Source: Termitomyces sp. T153 (lineage: Eukaryota; Basidiomycota; Agaricomycetes; Agaricales; Lyophyllaceae). From it: a stretch of 64,000 nt of DNA. The notes under the pieces are model-generated. The model was not told the DNA's origin and did not search any database. It saw only the letters and a program-made list of their open reading frames with translations. This document shows, in pieces, positions 23,919 to 35,639 of this stretch. The stretch is from positions 62,001 to 126,000 of the forward strand of contig JACKQL020000123.1 in NCBI GenBank assembly GCA_018296165.2, written 5' to 3'. The position numbers were made by a program, and so were the translations under genes. Position 1 is the first letter of the stretch; every line of letters begins with the position of its first letter.

Positions 23919-24003
23919 ACAAAGGAAACTGGCCTTTTTCTATAGTCAAAAGCTAGCCAAGGAACATATGACAGGTTTCTTTGACTCTTTTTCCATTAGA
24001 AAC
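23842..24003. mobile_element. MITE-like inverted repeat at the 3' end of the F-box gene
   Basis: Two imperfect arms of about 45 bases (23842-23886 and 23956-24003) are mutual reverse complements: the left arm holds GGAAACCTGTTATG and the right arm holds CATATGACAGGTTTC, each beside a GGAAAAA / TTTTTCC run and a CCTTGG / CCAAGG word. About 70 bases lie between them. No transposase and no clear target-site duplication, so the mobile origin is inferred from shape. Confidence 0.4.
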
Positions 24004-27000
24004 ATTTTCTAGCCCCAGCAGTGAATGCTTTCCGCAGTTAAGGCATCTATTGCACGTTACCAGTATTGATGGTGAACAATGAAGGTGCTTGTATTTCTAT
24101 CACACCTTGTATTTCATTGCGGTCGGAACACTGTGTGGACTGTCGAGCTGGCCCAGGTGACGTAAATTATATTGTTCGCTATATTTGCATGTAAATTATG
24201 TATATCACTAGGACAATCGATAGTCTCGCTGGCTCGCATGTAACTTGATTCGAAGTCGCGCGTATTATGTGTACTTTTATGATTTATACCGTGGGCGCAG
24301 CAGAGGTAGTGATTGTTCTCTATGTTGCACATGTGAAAGATCGGGACAAAACAAATGGTTCACGCGAACCCTAGCTGTCTTTTCGACCAAGCTCGACGCC
24401 TAGTGACCGACATGCTGGGCCTGATGAAGACCAGACAGAACAGCCACGACTTGATGACATGCCTTTTTACGTGAATCAGCCGTCTACGATGTTGATCGGC
24501 GCTCCAAGAGACATGTAACATGATGAATACAGCAAGTAGCAACATCAAAGCGGCTTTCAACAGGGTTCAACCTCGTACCCAAACGAGTTTTAAATGAGAG
24601 ATATTCGGCTAAAGATGCCGAACATTTTGATCTGGAAACGATACGGTGAGGGAGTTTCTCTCTAAAAATTGGGTCATGTTATAAGGCGATAGAAATGTGA
24701 GGAACCAATCTGAACCCACATAATTTTCCAGCCTGCTAGTCTCGACAAACGACAGGACTTAGCATTGGTGCCTCTTCACTTTTGGCTTTCTTCATATCTA
24801 TCAAGTGGTGTGACGTCAAATCAACATCACAGGAGGTATCGCTAGTTTGGGCCACAACACGAAACAGATTTCCGGAGCACAAGTTGTTGCAACCAATATC
24901 AGGGCGAAATCAGAAGCTTCTTTAGAATGCATGACAAGCAATAATGGGTAATGGAGATGTTCTGCAGAACTAAGCTGACAGCCTACGGTAATCAGTGCGA
25001 AGTACTGTTGATAGTGATTAGAGGGTCACCTCGATCGATTACGATAGCACCAGCATCCTAGACGACTCGAAATCTATGTCCATGAGGCGAAGATAATTTG
25101 CGGTAGTGTTCTACAGAGGATCAGTAGTAACGACCGCCGCGATGACTCGTACGTAATCTTGGCCGCTAGCATCGTTGTAGGAATATCCTTAGAATGCATC
25201 GATCCGAAGTTCTAGTTGACCCGAAGGATAAAAGACCGTATTACATTACATACATAAAAGGCAATTCTGATATGGGAGATTAGTATCGGAGAGTGTTACC
25301 AAAATTGTGAACGCACATGGGACAAGTCAGGCGTCGAAGAGGATCAATCTCACCATGAAGGTCCAACAAAACGAAACGAGGGGGATATTGTGTGGGGTAC
25401 ATGGCGAAAGGTGTGAATTTTGGGTCCACCTATTACTTCTTTGTCTTTCTACTCTCTACGAACAATACTCGAGCCTTAACTAGACGAAGCATCAGCTTTG
25501 AACCAGTCAGCTTCGAATCAGGTATAGTCTACCTTTAGGATCGTATTTGACAGCGGAAAGTTTTGGACCCTGGCGAAGACGCTGAGTTGTGTAGAAAAAG
25601 CCCGTTTGAGCTGTCGAGATCATGCGAACAATAAGTGTCCTAGTATATAAAATAAGCAGGTGCTAAACATCATAGAACAACTTGGAAGCTTTCTTACCTC
25701 GCTTTTGCTTTCGCAGCCATAGCTATGAGCGAACCTTATTCGGCTGCTCCCTCAAAAATCGTGGCCAGATCCGTGATCGTGAGTAATTTACCGTATCACG
25801 TGAGAGAATTGTGCTTAGGGCTGCTTTTTCGTCTTTCTCGAGTTCAACGTTCATAAACACAAAATAGACAATCTGGCGTACGGACATGAGTTTTCCATGT
25901 GATCCCGGAGGGATTCCACCTGTTGCGCACTCAAAAACAGAATACTTAGTAAGTATTGAATGTTGGATTTTTTCTGCAAAAAGTTCATTTACAAAACTAT
26001 GAGTTCAACGGCAACATTTATATACTGATGTCATTATTGCCATCTAGACGGTTGTTCAGGGGTTTCGCTTTCGCTATAAATGTTGATATTCAGCATCTCT
26101 TATGACAACTTTGTCAAACATCCATACTTCGTATACGCTGGAGGTATGACCCGATCGTTTTCTCACAATAGCTCGACGGAATACACGTCTATGGAACTGG
26201 GAACTTATTAAGCGCGGAAACTATGGCCACCAGGTTCTCGAATTTTTTCAGGCATTCGTTTCTTGGACCTTCTGTAAGTGTGCGGGCACAAGACTCCTCC
26301 TGTGAGTGCTCTTTGGCTCTGGTTGTCATGAAAATATCACTGTTATTGAAACGCTAGCTAGATTCAGACAGATCGCTCATTGTTCAATCTCCGTTCAAGT
26401 TTGTAGGTTTGCCTTAGTCATTCTTCTGACTTGGATTCTCACTGATAATCTTGCCAAGGCTTTCGCCAGAAATGACGGTAACCTCAGAAGACAAACGTTG
26501 GTCTGAAGTTGTGCCGCCGAACATCAGCCTTCGCAGCTGTATAGGACCTCGAAACTGGCATCGCCTCGTTTTCCGGTCATGCCGATCTCTCGCAAGGATT
26601 TGACGTCGACGCTGCAGGCCCATCGCATGAATCTCCAACAGACCTTTGTGATCGATTTTCTCGCGTCCTCGCCGACGACGAATCCAAACTTCGGCAAAAA
26701 ATACCCTAACATTCGCGTTCTTCAAAGATTGTCACGAAATCCTATCAGAAAATCACTCTTCTGACCAGTCCCAACTTCACCGATCGCGGATTTCGTTTAC
26801 TGTAGATGGACTAGATGTATATTTGCGAGATTCGATGTTTGCTGCAGCTCATCTGGGAAACTGCTAATTTTCCTTTCTTGGAGAGCTCGCGCGAGATTTC
26901 GAGTTTGATCCAACGATTCCTTTTGCTATACGAGTAGGAGAATGAATGGATGTTCAAAGTGATACCGCGCCAAACGGACAATATTAATCGGGGAATGGTG

Positions 27001-28268
27001 CCGACGAAAAGGAGAACAACCTCGTCAGTTTGACCACACATTCCATATGGTGAAGCAGAGCTCATTTTATCTATTAAGTGTTCTGCATTGTCTGCCATTA
27101 TATAGTCTCATTGTTATGTCAATGTCAGTAGAATGATGATGACGACGATGATCAAGGCTCGTCCGATTGGTGAACCTCAAAAGCCCCCCACTACGAGTTT
27201 CTTTCAATTGACCGACCAATGTCAATTTCCTAGACGACTAAAGAAGTGCAGGCTAATCAAATATGTCAAGTATGATGATAAGCCAGCGTCCGAAGTGCTC
27301 CAGCGGCCACATTATAGTTAACTTCGTACCAGTTGCCAAAGCGAATAGCGGTCCCTGGCTTCCTACGAAGCATCAGTCTGTCTGAAGGAATGAATGAATG
27401 GACTCTGTTTATACCGTCGGCAAGCCACTATACAGGGCTAAGGGGCGGGGGTAGAGTATCGACTCTACTCCTATAATAAGTGCGAGTTATCAATGTAACG
27501 TATCGGTGTTTGTAGTGTGATTGTTATTAGAACTCTCGTCGCAGAATTTGGTGTGGCGGGTGTATGGCGCGGTCACGTCGCTCTGTCTGAAGGATAGCTA
27601 GAAACACATCTGCGTCGGATAGCAGACCAACGTCAACTGTGTTCTAGTGTCTTTGCATTAGCGTTTTTTCTTCCCATGTCCGAGTCGGGCAGTATCCTTT
27701 TCAAGATTTAAATTTTAGTCCTTACGTAGTGAGCCGATCTCGGAAGAGTCAACAACCTATGAATCAATCTAAACCATCTTTGCTTAGGCAAAACCGATAA
27801 GTAGATCCACGCCTGGATACCCTGGTGTGGAGACCCTCCGAATTGTCATTCTTAGTGTTAATTGTGTTTGGCTACTACCTTCTTGACCCAGATCTACGAC
27901 AGAAAGAACAAATACAAGGCACATACTGACTTCAACATCGTAAGCACCATTGAATTACAGTACTTTTGTAGGCAAACCATTAAACTAGTACTTTGTAGAT
28001 TAAAGAAAGATAGAAAGCGAAACCAATCGTATTAGTAAAATTGACCGTATCAGTAAAATCCAGGGATAAATCAAAGAGATGTACACGTCTAATTTCACGA
28101 TCTATGGGAGTCCTGCCATAATCGGAGAAATGAGAGCACTTGAGAACTACAGCTGCCAGGTACGATGGCATTCATAATATCTGAAAAGGAGTGAGGAAAC
28201 AAGTCGAACGAAAAGAAAGCAAGGGACGGGAAAGTGAGTAGGGTTGATCCATTTAGGCACGGGAATGC
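24004..28268. other. Gene-poor region of about 4.2 kb
   Basis: Only short ORFs. From about 24600 to 26300 there is almost no open frame above 60 codons. A string of short segments between 25724 and 26763 can be joined by plausible GT-AG introns (for example a start MSEPYSAAPSKIVARS at 25724 and a last frame ending SRNPIRKSLF at 26763), but no family emerges and the joins are arbitrary. A hairpin like that at 21155 lies at 27451-27468. Confidence 0.35.
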
Positions 28269-30305
28269 TCATACAAAGTCTGCGTCCTTGAGGTGTTCAC
28301 GTAAGATACTGTCTCGTACGGTTTTGAGAGTTGTTGCCGTAGCTTTCGTGTCCTTTCGGTTAAGGTGAGCGCACGTAGATAGTGCGATCGCAATATGCGT
28401 ACTTACAGTGACAGAGGTGGCGTAAAAGTAGCTCACACGCGGCTCAGGCGAATGCTGGCGTAATGTATCTCTAAATTTATCTTTCAAATCTTTAAGGAAA
28501 AAGTTATTCTCAGCTTCTGAGGGGGCAAAAACGAGGACAGGTACACGTACATTTGGTGAAAGAGCGAGCATCGTTCGGACGGTCACCATAACTAGGAAGG
28601 AAATCCTTCACTCGAGCACCGCTCTTGAGTTTCCTCCGCAAAATATCGCATTTGTTGAGGAATAGGATCATTGTCGTCTTCGCGAGGATCTTGGAACTGC
28701 ATACCGCCCGCCAAAGGAGGAATGAATCTTCGAGTCGATTAACATCTGGGTCTTCAAGGAGACGTTCATCGAAACACGAAATGGCTGTTGAAGACGTTCT
28801 TCAGCTACGCAAAGGCAAGGAAGCATTAGGTAAGGGACATACGTGCAACTGACAGAAGGACAAGATACGTGACAAGAAAGGCATAATCAAAATGAAAGTA
28901 CGCACGGAAAATGATGGCATTGACACCTTCAAAGTAAGGAAGCCAGGCATTACGCTTTAATTGATAGTGAGTTTGACATAGCTGTTAACGTGAATGCTAG
29001 TGACATACAACGGTTCGAGCTCCACCCACGTCATAAAGCTTCCATTCTTGACCAAAATTGCCGGTAAGACCCACATCTGGAGTGCGAATTTCAGACGTTG
29101 ACAGCAGTAATGAAAGCGAGACTGAACGCACTGTCCATAAGAGAGTTGTTCTGCTCGAATTCAATCTTGTACTCCTGTATTCCGAGAGTTCGGAGTCGTG
29201 CACGTACAATATCATCATCAGTCGGTTCGTAATGCTTCGTCGCTATACGATCCAGGTCGTCTAGGAAACTGGAAAATTTCCGAGACACGTCAAGAATATT
29301 ACGCGCCCACAACAAAGGGAAGACGTACAAGCCAGCCGAATCTTCCAATCGTATCCGTCGTCTCTTCAGAACTGCCCTCACCGTCGGATCCACCCAGAGT
29401 GCCCCCATATCTTGCTTACATTCCGCAATCACCTCGGTCGCATCATCCACAGCATTGGCCTTCTCCCGCGAATTATGTTGACTATTGCCACTGAGCGCAG
29501 CGAGCGGACCCTCAAGCATATGCTTCCACCCTTGGACTCCAAACTCTTTCGTCCTACCAACAGGATCCTCGCCGAGTACACCCCCACCCCCACCAACGAT
29601 CTCCTCTGTTCCCGCCCCGAGGCGGCGCTTAAGATCGGTTTCTACACGACGAAGTGGTCCAAGTCTAAGTTTGAGTAGCTCGTGCTTGTCCGTAAGCCGT
29701 ATAGGCTCTGACGCCCATGTATCCATGTCGGAATCCAGAAATTCAGAGTCTATGGATTTGCGCGGAGGTGGCGCGTTCGATCGTTTTCCTGCGCAGGTGA
29801 GGGGCGGGCGAGGAACAGGAAGTGGCCGAATAGGTTCGCCGTCCATCTCGGCTTGTAGGGCTTCGACAATGGTAATGATGGAACGAATAAGATTCAGCTG
29901 GATAACGACGCGCCACGAGAGTCTTTCTACCTTCCAAGCCGCACGAGCATATTTCATGCGGAAATCTGGATGCAGGATGTCAGATCATGAGATGTGAAGA
30001 GTAAAAAGCGTACTTTTTAGAGTAGTAGATTTGCCTGTCAAATCAAAATCTCCACAATCAAACTCCTGGTGCACATAGAAAAAAAACTTGAACATACCGC
30101 TTTCTGATTGTCCAAGTAACAATACCTTGACGACAGCTCTCTGTTTCTTCATCGCGGCCTTTTCAGCCTTGATTTCCTCGTCAATACGGTCACTGATACG
30201 TTTCTCCTCCGTCTCCCGTCGTTCCCGAGCACTCTTCTCTGCCGGGGTCTCATTTTCGGGAGGCGTGATGAAAATGGCGAACGGGTCATTCTCACTAACT
30301 TTCAT
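28269..30305 (-). CDS. Atypical heterotrimeric G-protein alpha subunit
   Basis: GTP-binding signalling protein of the expanded basidiomycete G-alpha group, 528 residues. Exons: 30305-30098, 30034-30014, 29965-29132, 29076-29009, 28954-28906, 28848-28843, 28784-28551, 28489-28407 and 28352-28269. G1 is GQSESGKST (about residues 64-72) split by an intron. G2 keeps the arginine finger and Thr (RLRTLGI, R333/T336). G3 reads DVGGAR, with Ala374 where nearly all G-alphas have the catalytic Gln. G4 is NKCD (439-442) and G5 is degenerate (ATSVTDTK). The helical domain is enlarged by a Pro/Gly-rich, low-complexity insertion. One exon is only 6 nt (28843-28848) yet is needed to restore FLAPISCFDE. No N-terminal MGC myristoylation/palmitoylation motif: the chosen start is MKVSENDPF. 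It likely hydrolyses GTP poorly; this is inferred from A374. Confidence 0.88.
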
Positions 30306-32021
30306 GTTGACAGTGACGTCCGAGTGCGAGATAGAATGAATGGTTCCCAATGGACAATTTGTTCCGGGAGAGATAGCTCAGGACAGCCCAATATGGTCAG
30401 TCCTGATTCAAGCTGGAAATAAACTTCCTTGGGTCCCTGAAGGGGGGACGTACGCTTCACCTGGAGCAAATTTATACAACGAACCAACGACAACGGAACA
30501 GTCGAGCGTGTTCCACTGAAGTATACGTGGTGTTCTGGGGGCTATGAATCGCACGCTGTAGAGACGACGCCCAGCCTTTTATTTATGTACCAATTGAATG
30601 AGACGAACTGACGACCCTCTGCGCTGCGGATCAATAGTGGATAATCGTATTTGGCCACGCTCCCCACTGAACGTCTGTTCCCTTTGTAGCAGAAGACTTG
30701 CTGCTGTCTGGCCCAGAGTATGCTGTACATGAGAGATAACGGAAAAGAAGTCAGTGTTGACTATACTTCTTACAGGCACCAGCGCCGATAGCAGGCGTGA
30801 TCACATCAGATGTGTGATTGTCACTCACCAGACGATTGTCGATGGGGACGCACAATCTAGCGAGAGTTAACGGCGGGGGGAAGCAGACGTCGATGACTTG
30901 GTAGCTATGGTTTAAGAGGCGAGGCGAGGGCGACCCTGAACAAGTCAGGCTTACCGCCATTAAGCGTTCTTTTGCTTCTTTGGCCCGGCTTCTCGAGCCC
31001 CAAACGGCGACCTCACGTACGGTCTTAGCGACCATCCGGCTTCCCTCCCTCTTCTTAGTTGTGATGGATGGACAATTTTGGTCCGGTTTGACATGTAGCC
31101 ACAGATGCCATATGTACTAAATTTTTGACAAGTCTGAGTGCCATCCCCGTAGGTCCTTTAACCGATAAGTGGCGACGCACCGAAGTTTCCGATGATTGAT
31201 TTAGGGATGGGTACAAAGATCGTCATACATGTCAGACTAAGATTGACACAAAAAGTCCCCAGAGGATCAGCCGCGATCAACAGGCATACAGTGACTCACA
31301 GCTCCAGGAGAGTGTGAGGTAACCAATGCCGCGAAGGGACCCAACAGGCGAGTGTATGTAGTGTGGGTCTTGTTGAACCATTTGCAACTTGTCATCTTGT
31401 CTGTTCCACTGTCCATCCGGATCCGTCAAGTTTATCCACGTCAAACCCACATGTTATGTTGGAATGTTTTATTACGCAATTCAATCAAGATCCAGACATC
31501 GCAAGCTAACAGATGTAGATATGTCCAGTGGTCCATAGAACCACCAAAAAAAAGGATCCAGGCATCGCAAATGACGAGTAAGATGTAGAAGTGATCGTCG
31601 ATACGAGGCTCGTGATATGATGGTGGAATTGTGGTGGATCAAAGCAAATTGAAGATGATTCAATTGAAGTCACCGTGACACATAATCATATGCACTTATG
31701 ACTGCACCTTAAGTACAATTTCATTGGTTGGCAACCATTACAGGTAACTTGTGAGATATACTTCAATGAATGATCAAGCCGGATATAATGACAATTATTC
31801 TGTTCCACTAAAAAAGAGAGCATTCACGATGACCGGTCCGGGGAGAAAACCTTGGAAATCCACTTGAATTTTATATGCAACGAGAGATTACTTGGAAAAA
31901 ATAGCCAGCGAGAACAAGTATGACAAAACGAGAACGGTAGACACGGCGCAAAAATGAATGGAGAGCTCATAGATAGTCGGAAAAAAGAAAGGAGGCAAGG
32001 AGCAAAATATCTCAGATGCCC
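30306..32021. other. Region with possible unresolved minus-strand exons
   Basis: Between the G-alpha start and the VPS74 stop. Minus-strand open stretches at 30751-31035 (MVAKTVREVAVWGSRSRAKE...), 30542-30779 and 30302-30493 look protein-like and are separated by GT/AG pairs, but I could not join them in one frame or recognise a family. From 31040 to 32021 only short ORFs are present, with nothing else identifiable. Confidence 0.3.
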
Positions 32022-33993
32022 TTAAAGCAGGGAATCCAATTTCGACAGGACTTCGAGGACTCCAGCAATCAGCTCAAAGCTGGGGTCCTCGTCCCCCGTT
32101 GACTCCTTCTTCACCTCCTGCACGAGCCCAAGCACCGAATCTCGTCCACTCACGGTACTCCCACTACCAATCCTCGCCGCTTGCCTCCGTCTCGCCGCAG
32201 CCGCAGCCGTCCCTTCACCGGCTCCAGAGCCTTCAATGGCACCAAATGGCCATACCGTAAATTCCGCCAGGATCTCATCGCACCGCCCGAATGCCGCCTC
32301 TCGCTCTTCGTACCCGAGCCGCCCAAACGCATTGTCCAGCACGCTTGCAGCATATGCAGCGCACACGAGACACACAGCTCGTAGGACGCGACACTGTGTT
32401 CCCTCTTTATCTAAGGCGTTTGGTGGGACACTGGCGGTTGTTGCGGTAAGTAGTGAGACGGCACGGCTGATGATGGATTCTTTCGTTCGTACATCGGCTA
32501 CAGGGTGCGTTGCCATGTCGAATAGGAGGAAATTACGCTTCTCAGTTCTTAGAACACCTTTATCGACGAGGCCCTTCGCGAGTCGTTCTCGTACTTGCTT
32601 CAACTGGAAACCGATCTTCATAACGTTCCATGTTTCTCCTGTCAATGGAGGGAAAGGTCAGGTTCGGCATGGATGAGTAATCAGAATAGAAGTTAGAGAA
32701 GGGGATAAATATAATGGAATATCAGAAGGTGAAGAACCAGGCTGGATCGCTGCTTCCACTTGTAACAACAACTGGGACAACAATGACAAGAAGGAACATA
32801 AAGTAGTCCAGGTCTGGAGTGACCGGAAGCATGAGGTCAGATTCAGAAAGGCATCAAAGCCATTTCTTGCCAATGCCTCCTGTCCTCCGTTGATATACCC
32901 CTCAAAGGCCTGCAACAGATAGGCGGATGATAATGATAGAAGAGGAAGATGGAGAAATTCAGTGGAAAAGATAGATATAGGAAAAGGGGAAGGGAAGTAA
33001 GTCATGTCAAAGCAGCTGTCACCAATCAGCGATTCAACCCAATTGAATCAAATGTGTGTTATTAATCACGATAACACATTCAAAGGGATAAGGGTAGTAA
33101 GAGAGGAGTCTCATTCATCCCCGGTCGACCGACGATCTGTCGGTCGTGATCGAACAACCCAACAATCGGCGGCAGGCGACATATGTTAAAAGGGGAACAA
33201 TGGGCTTCTGCCAAGAAAATAGGATACAGGAGGAAGAATGTCGTAAAATGAGTGAAAGGTAACTCTGGTCGGTTCGATTTGGTTCAACCAAATCTGATGG
33301 ACGACAACCGGTAAAACAAGAACAAGAAGAAAAGAAGAACACGGATAAGTTTCATAGACTGATAAAGAGACGTACCGCTTAGCAAGTCTATCCAACTATT
33401 GATACCGATTTTACTATGCTCCTGGGTCTTCATCATCTTGAGAGCCTCATCAAGTATCGTCTCTCCCGTCTGACGGTCATCAATAACTTCAATGATTCGT
33501 TCTGAAATAGGAATTCGTCTCCGGTTTGGGTCCTTGATAAGCGCGATACGTCGGCGCAACGCCAGCTCTATGAGAATACATCCCCGCAGCGCATAAGAGA
33601 TATTGTCGTTCCAAAATGACAGGTATCCCTACAACACAAAGACAAAAAGGCTCAGTCTGAGGAGATTAAACTAGAAATTATGAAGATAAGCAGTTCCATG
33701 AGCAAACTTACCTGCTTATCCTTGAGTCCTAGTAACAAAACCTCCTCCATAATCGTCAGACGTGGCATTTTACCGCCGATTCTTGCCTCCTCTCCCGCAT
33801 CCTGATCCAAATCCCGCGGGTCATATGCAATCTTGCTACCGCCGACAAAAGCAGACCCCGCGTGATGTATTGTCCCACCATTCGAATGTGGTTGTGAATT
33901 CACAGAATTCGTCCGAGACGGAGCGGGGGAGCCATCTGAATCATTGTTTGAGGATGCTGCTGCGCGACGACGTGATAGGCCGGCGGTGGACAT
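32022..33993 (-). CDS. VPS74: Vps74 / GOLPH3-like Golgi phosphoprotein
   Basis: PtdIns4P-binding Golgi protein that retains glycosyltransferases in the Golgi by binding their cytosolic tails and COPI. Exons 33993-33712, 33628-33376 and 32638-32022 give 383 residues. After a Ser/Asn-rich N-terminal tail with SRRRAAA come the GPP34 core motifs: [80 protein letters not shown] and the C-terminal [22 protein letters not shown] low-complexity Ala/Gly-rich insert ([18 protein letters not shown]) lies near the C-terminus. The second intron is 737 nt, far longer than others in the window, yet SG and ETWN are adjacent in the family, so no exon is missing. Confidence 0.93.
32639..33375 (-). other. Unusually long intron of VPS74
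   Basis: 737-nt intron with two perfect-stem hairpins: TGTGTTAT...ATAACACA (33055-33078) and GACCGAC-gatct-GTCGGTC (33126-33144). A 115-codon ORF (32658-33005) within it is unremarkable in composition. Could host a structured RNA; no snoRNA box pattern was convincing. Confidence 0.4.
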
Positions 33994-34577
33994 TGAGAAT
34001 CTGGATGCTGCAACCAGCGATGAGAACGGTGATGAGTAGCCAACACTGCCCAGGGCAACTGATATTTCAATTATTTGGGGTTAGGGTTTCATCACAATCA
34101 ATTTGCCGAAATCACCGAGGCTTTACACAATTGATTCGGGTCACAATTTGAACAGCGTTATTTCAATGGATTTTTAGAGTCCTCTCTTCAACATCTGGAT
34201 CCCCCATTCCGAATTTTCTTGGTCTGTCTTTTCTTGGTCTGTGATGGTGATATGCAATCAGGAAAAGACACATTTGACTGACATTTCGCAAAGAATCTAG
34301 AAAATCCGACGAAGCTTGAATTGTGAAATTCGAACAACAAAGCTTTCTACTGGAGCTCGAGCCTATCATTGAGACTACCTCGTGAATGATTCTGATTGAG
34401 CGCATCAGGAACTTCTCCAGTCGCCTGTGCGTCAAAGCTTGAGGTGTCCAAACTGACTCGTGTCACCAAAATGTAAAATATTACGTAGGCTGTGTGCGCG
34501 AGGCACAAACGAGGTAGCGCCCTGGCTTCGTTTGTGTTGAAACGTTGTTCTTTGTCCATTCATCGGCATTAACTACA
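33994..34577. other. Intergenic region between VPS74 and the BTB group
   Basis: About 580 bases containing the VPS74 promoter. Minus-strand ORFs here have no recognised content. No gene is called. Confidence 0.35.
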
Positions 34578-35597
34578 ATGACAGAAAATCCATCTCGCAG
34601 TGACACAATGACTTGCCTCATTCTGAGAAATGTAGGTGTCCGACGGTTTTCAGGTTCATGTCTGGCACTGATGCCGCCGAACTTGTTTCTAGTCAACGCT
34701 CCCGATGCAGAGGTAGTATTCCAATCATCTGATGGAATTCTCTTTTGGATACACAAAATAAACTTGGCTATCTGTGCGGAGGGCTTCTCGCCGCCGGAAC
34801 ACAGCACATTCAGTGACATCGTATTATTACCAGAGTCGTCGTCTACTTTGGAATTACTCTTCCAATTCATCTCCTCAGCCTCAGCCTGAGCTTGGCGCAA
34901 TTTACTTTGAAACATTAGCTCTGCTGGCAGAAGCCGCGGAAAAATATCGAGTCTTTCCTACGATGACCTTGTGCACAATTTACATGATGTGAGCCACGTT
35001 CAATGATGGTATCCACCCATTCTCACTGGGGAACATCTCGAGGAGCATGCTGAAGGGATCCTTTTACATGCCCTGAAGCATGGCGTGCATAAACTCGTCA
35101 TTCGTGCAGCGCCCCTCCTTCTGGATCGTCCTCTAGAACAGTTGCTTCCGATTCTTCCTGATTGTTTCGTGATCCCATGGGTACGTCATGCTCCTAACCG
35201 TTCTACTACATCATTGACGACAGGATAGCTGCGATACCATTCCCTATGGATCAGGGTCTGGAAGCTTGTCATCTCCAGTGCTCCAGTGTCTCGATCCATA
35301 TCTCACTCCGCGTGCTCTAAATGTTACAAGTTGGTTCACGACTATGTTTTGAGCATCATTGTAAAGCTGAGTGTCGACCTGAGTGTACTTCAAGACCTCA
35401 GCGCTGTGTTTGAAATTCCCACCTGTTGTTCACAAGCCACTTGTGAACTGCTAGAGTCTTGGCGCGATCAACTTCGTGCCGAAATATTCCTAATCTCAAC
35501 CTTCGCTGATATTGTTTTCTCTTGTGATACAACTGCGTCACCCCAGGTAAATCATCCGTTCCAGAGAAAGATACACTCTGTTGATCGCCACGTATAA
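34578..35597 (+). pseudogene. BTB/POZ-domain gene A, frameshifted
   Basis: Reads as a member of the expanded Agaricomycete BTB family. A short N-terminal exon (MTENPSRSDTM...) joins by an intron (about 34638-34695) to the BTB start VNAPDAEVVFQSSDGILFWIHKINL. Further on, STLELLFQFI is followed by PQPQPELGAIYFETLALLAEAAEKYRVF in the next frame, so one base is missing near 34870. Later exons give HALKHGVHKLVIRAAPLLLD, a PW-ended exon and a C-terminal Cys-rich region (SACSKCYKLV...ELLESWRDQLRAE). A single-base lesion in otherwise well-kept sequence means a recent pseudogene or a sequence error. Confidence 0.55.
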
Positions 35598-35639
35598 GGA
35601 AACTTTCCAAACTTCGGAAGTCAACGCAGGCTCCGGAAT

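Noticed and set aside
25724..26763. A spliced gene built from short open segments
   Set aside because: Junctions can be found for almost any short frames; the product resembles nothing and phases had to be chosen freely.
21155..27468. Helitron 3' ends
   Set aside because: The hairpins are followed by CCTAT rather than a terminal CTRR, and no Rep/helicase gene or TC start was found nearby.
32658..33005. 115-codon ORF as a separate gene inside VPS74
   Set aside because: It lies wholly in an intron, has hydrophobic low-complexity composition and no recognisable family.
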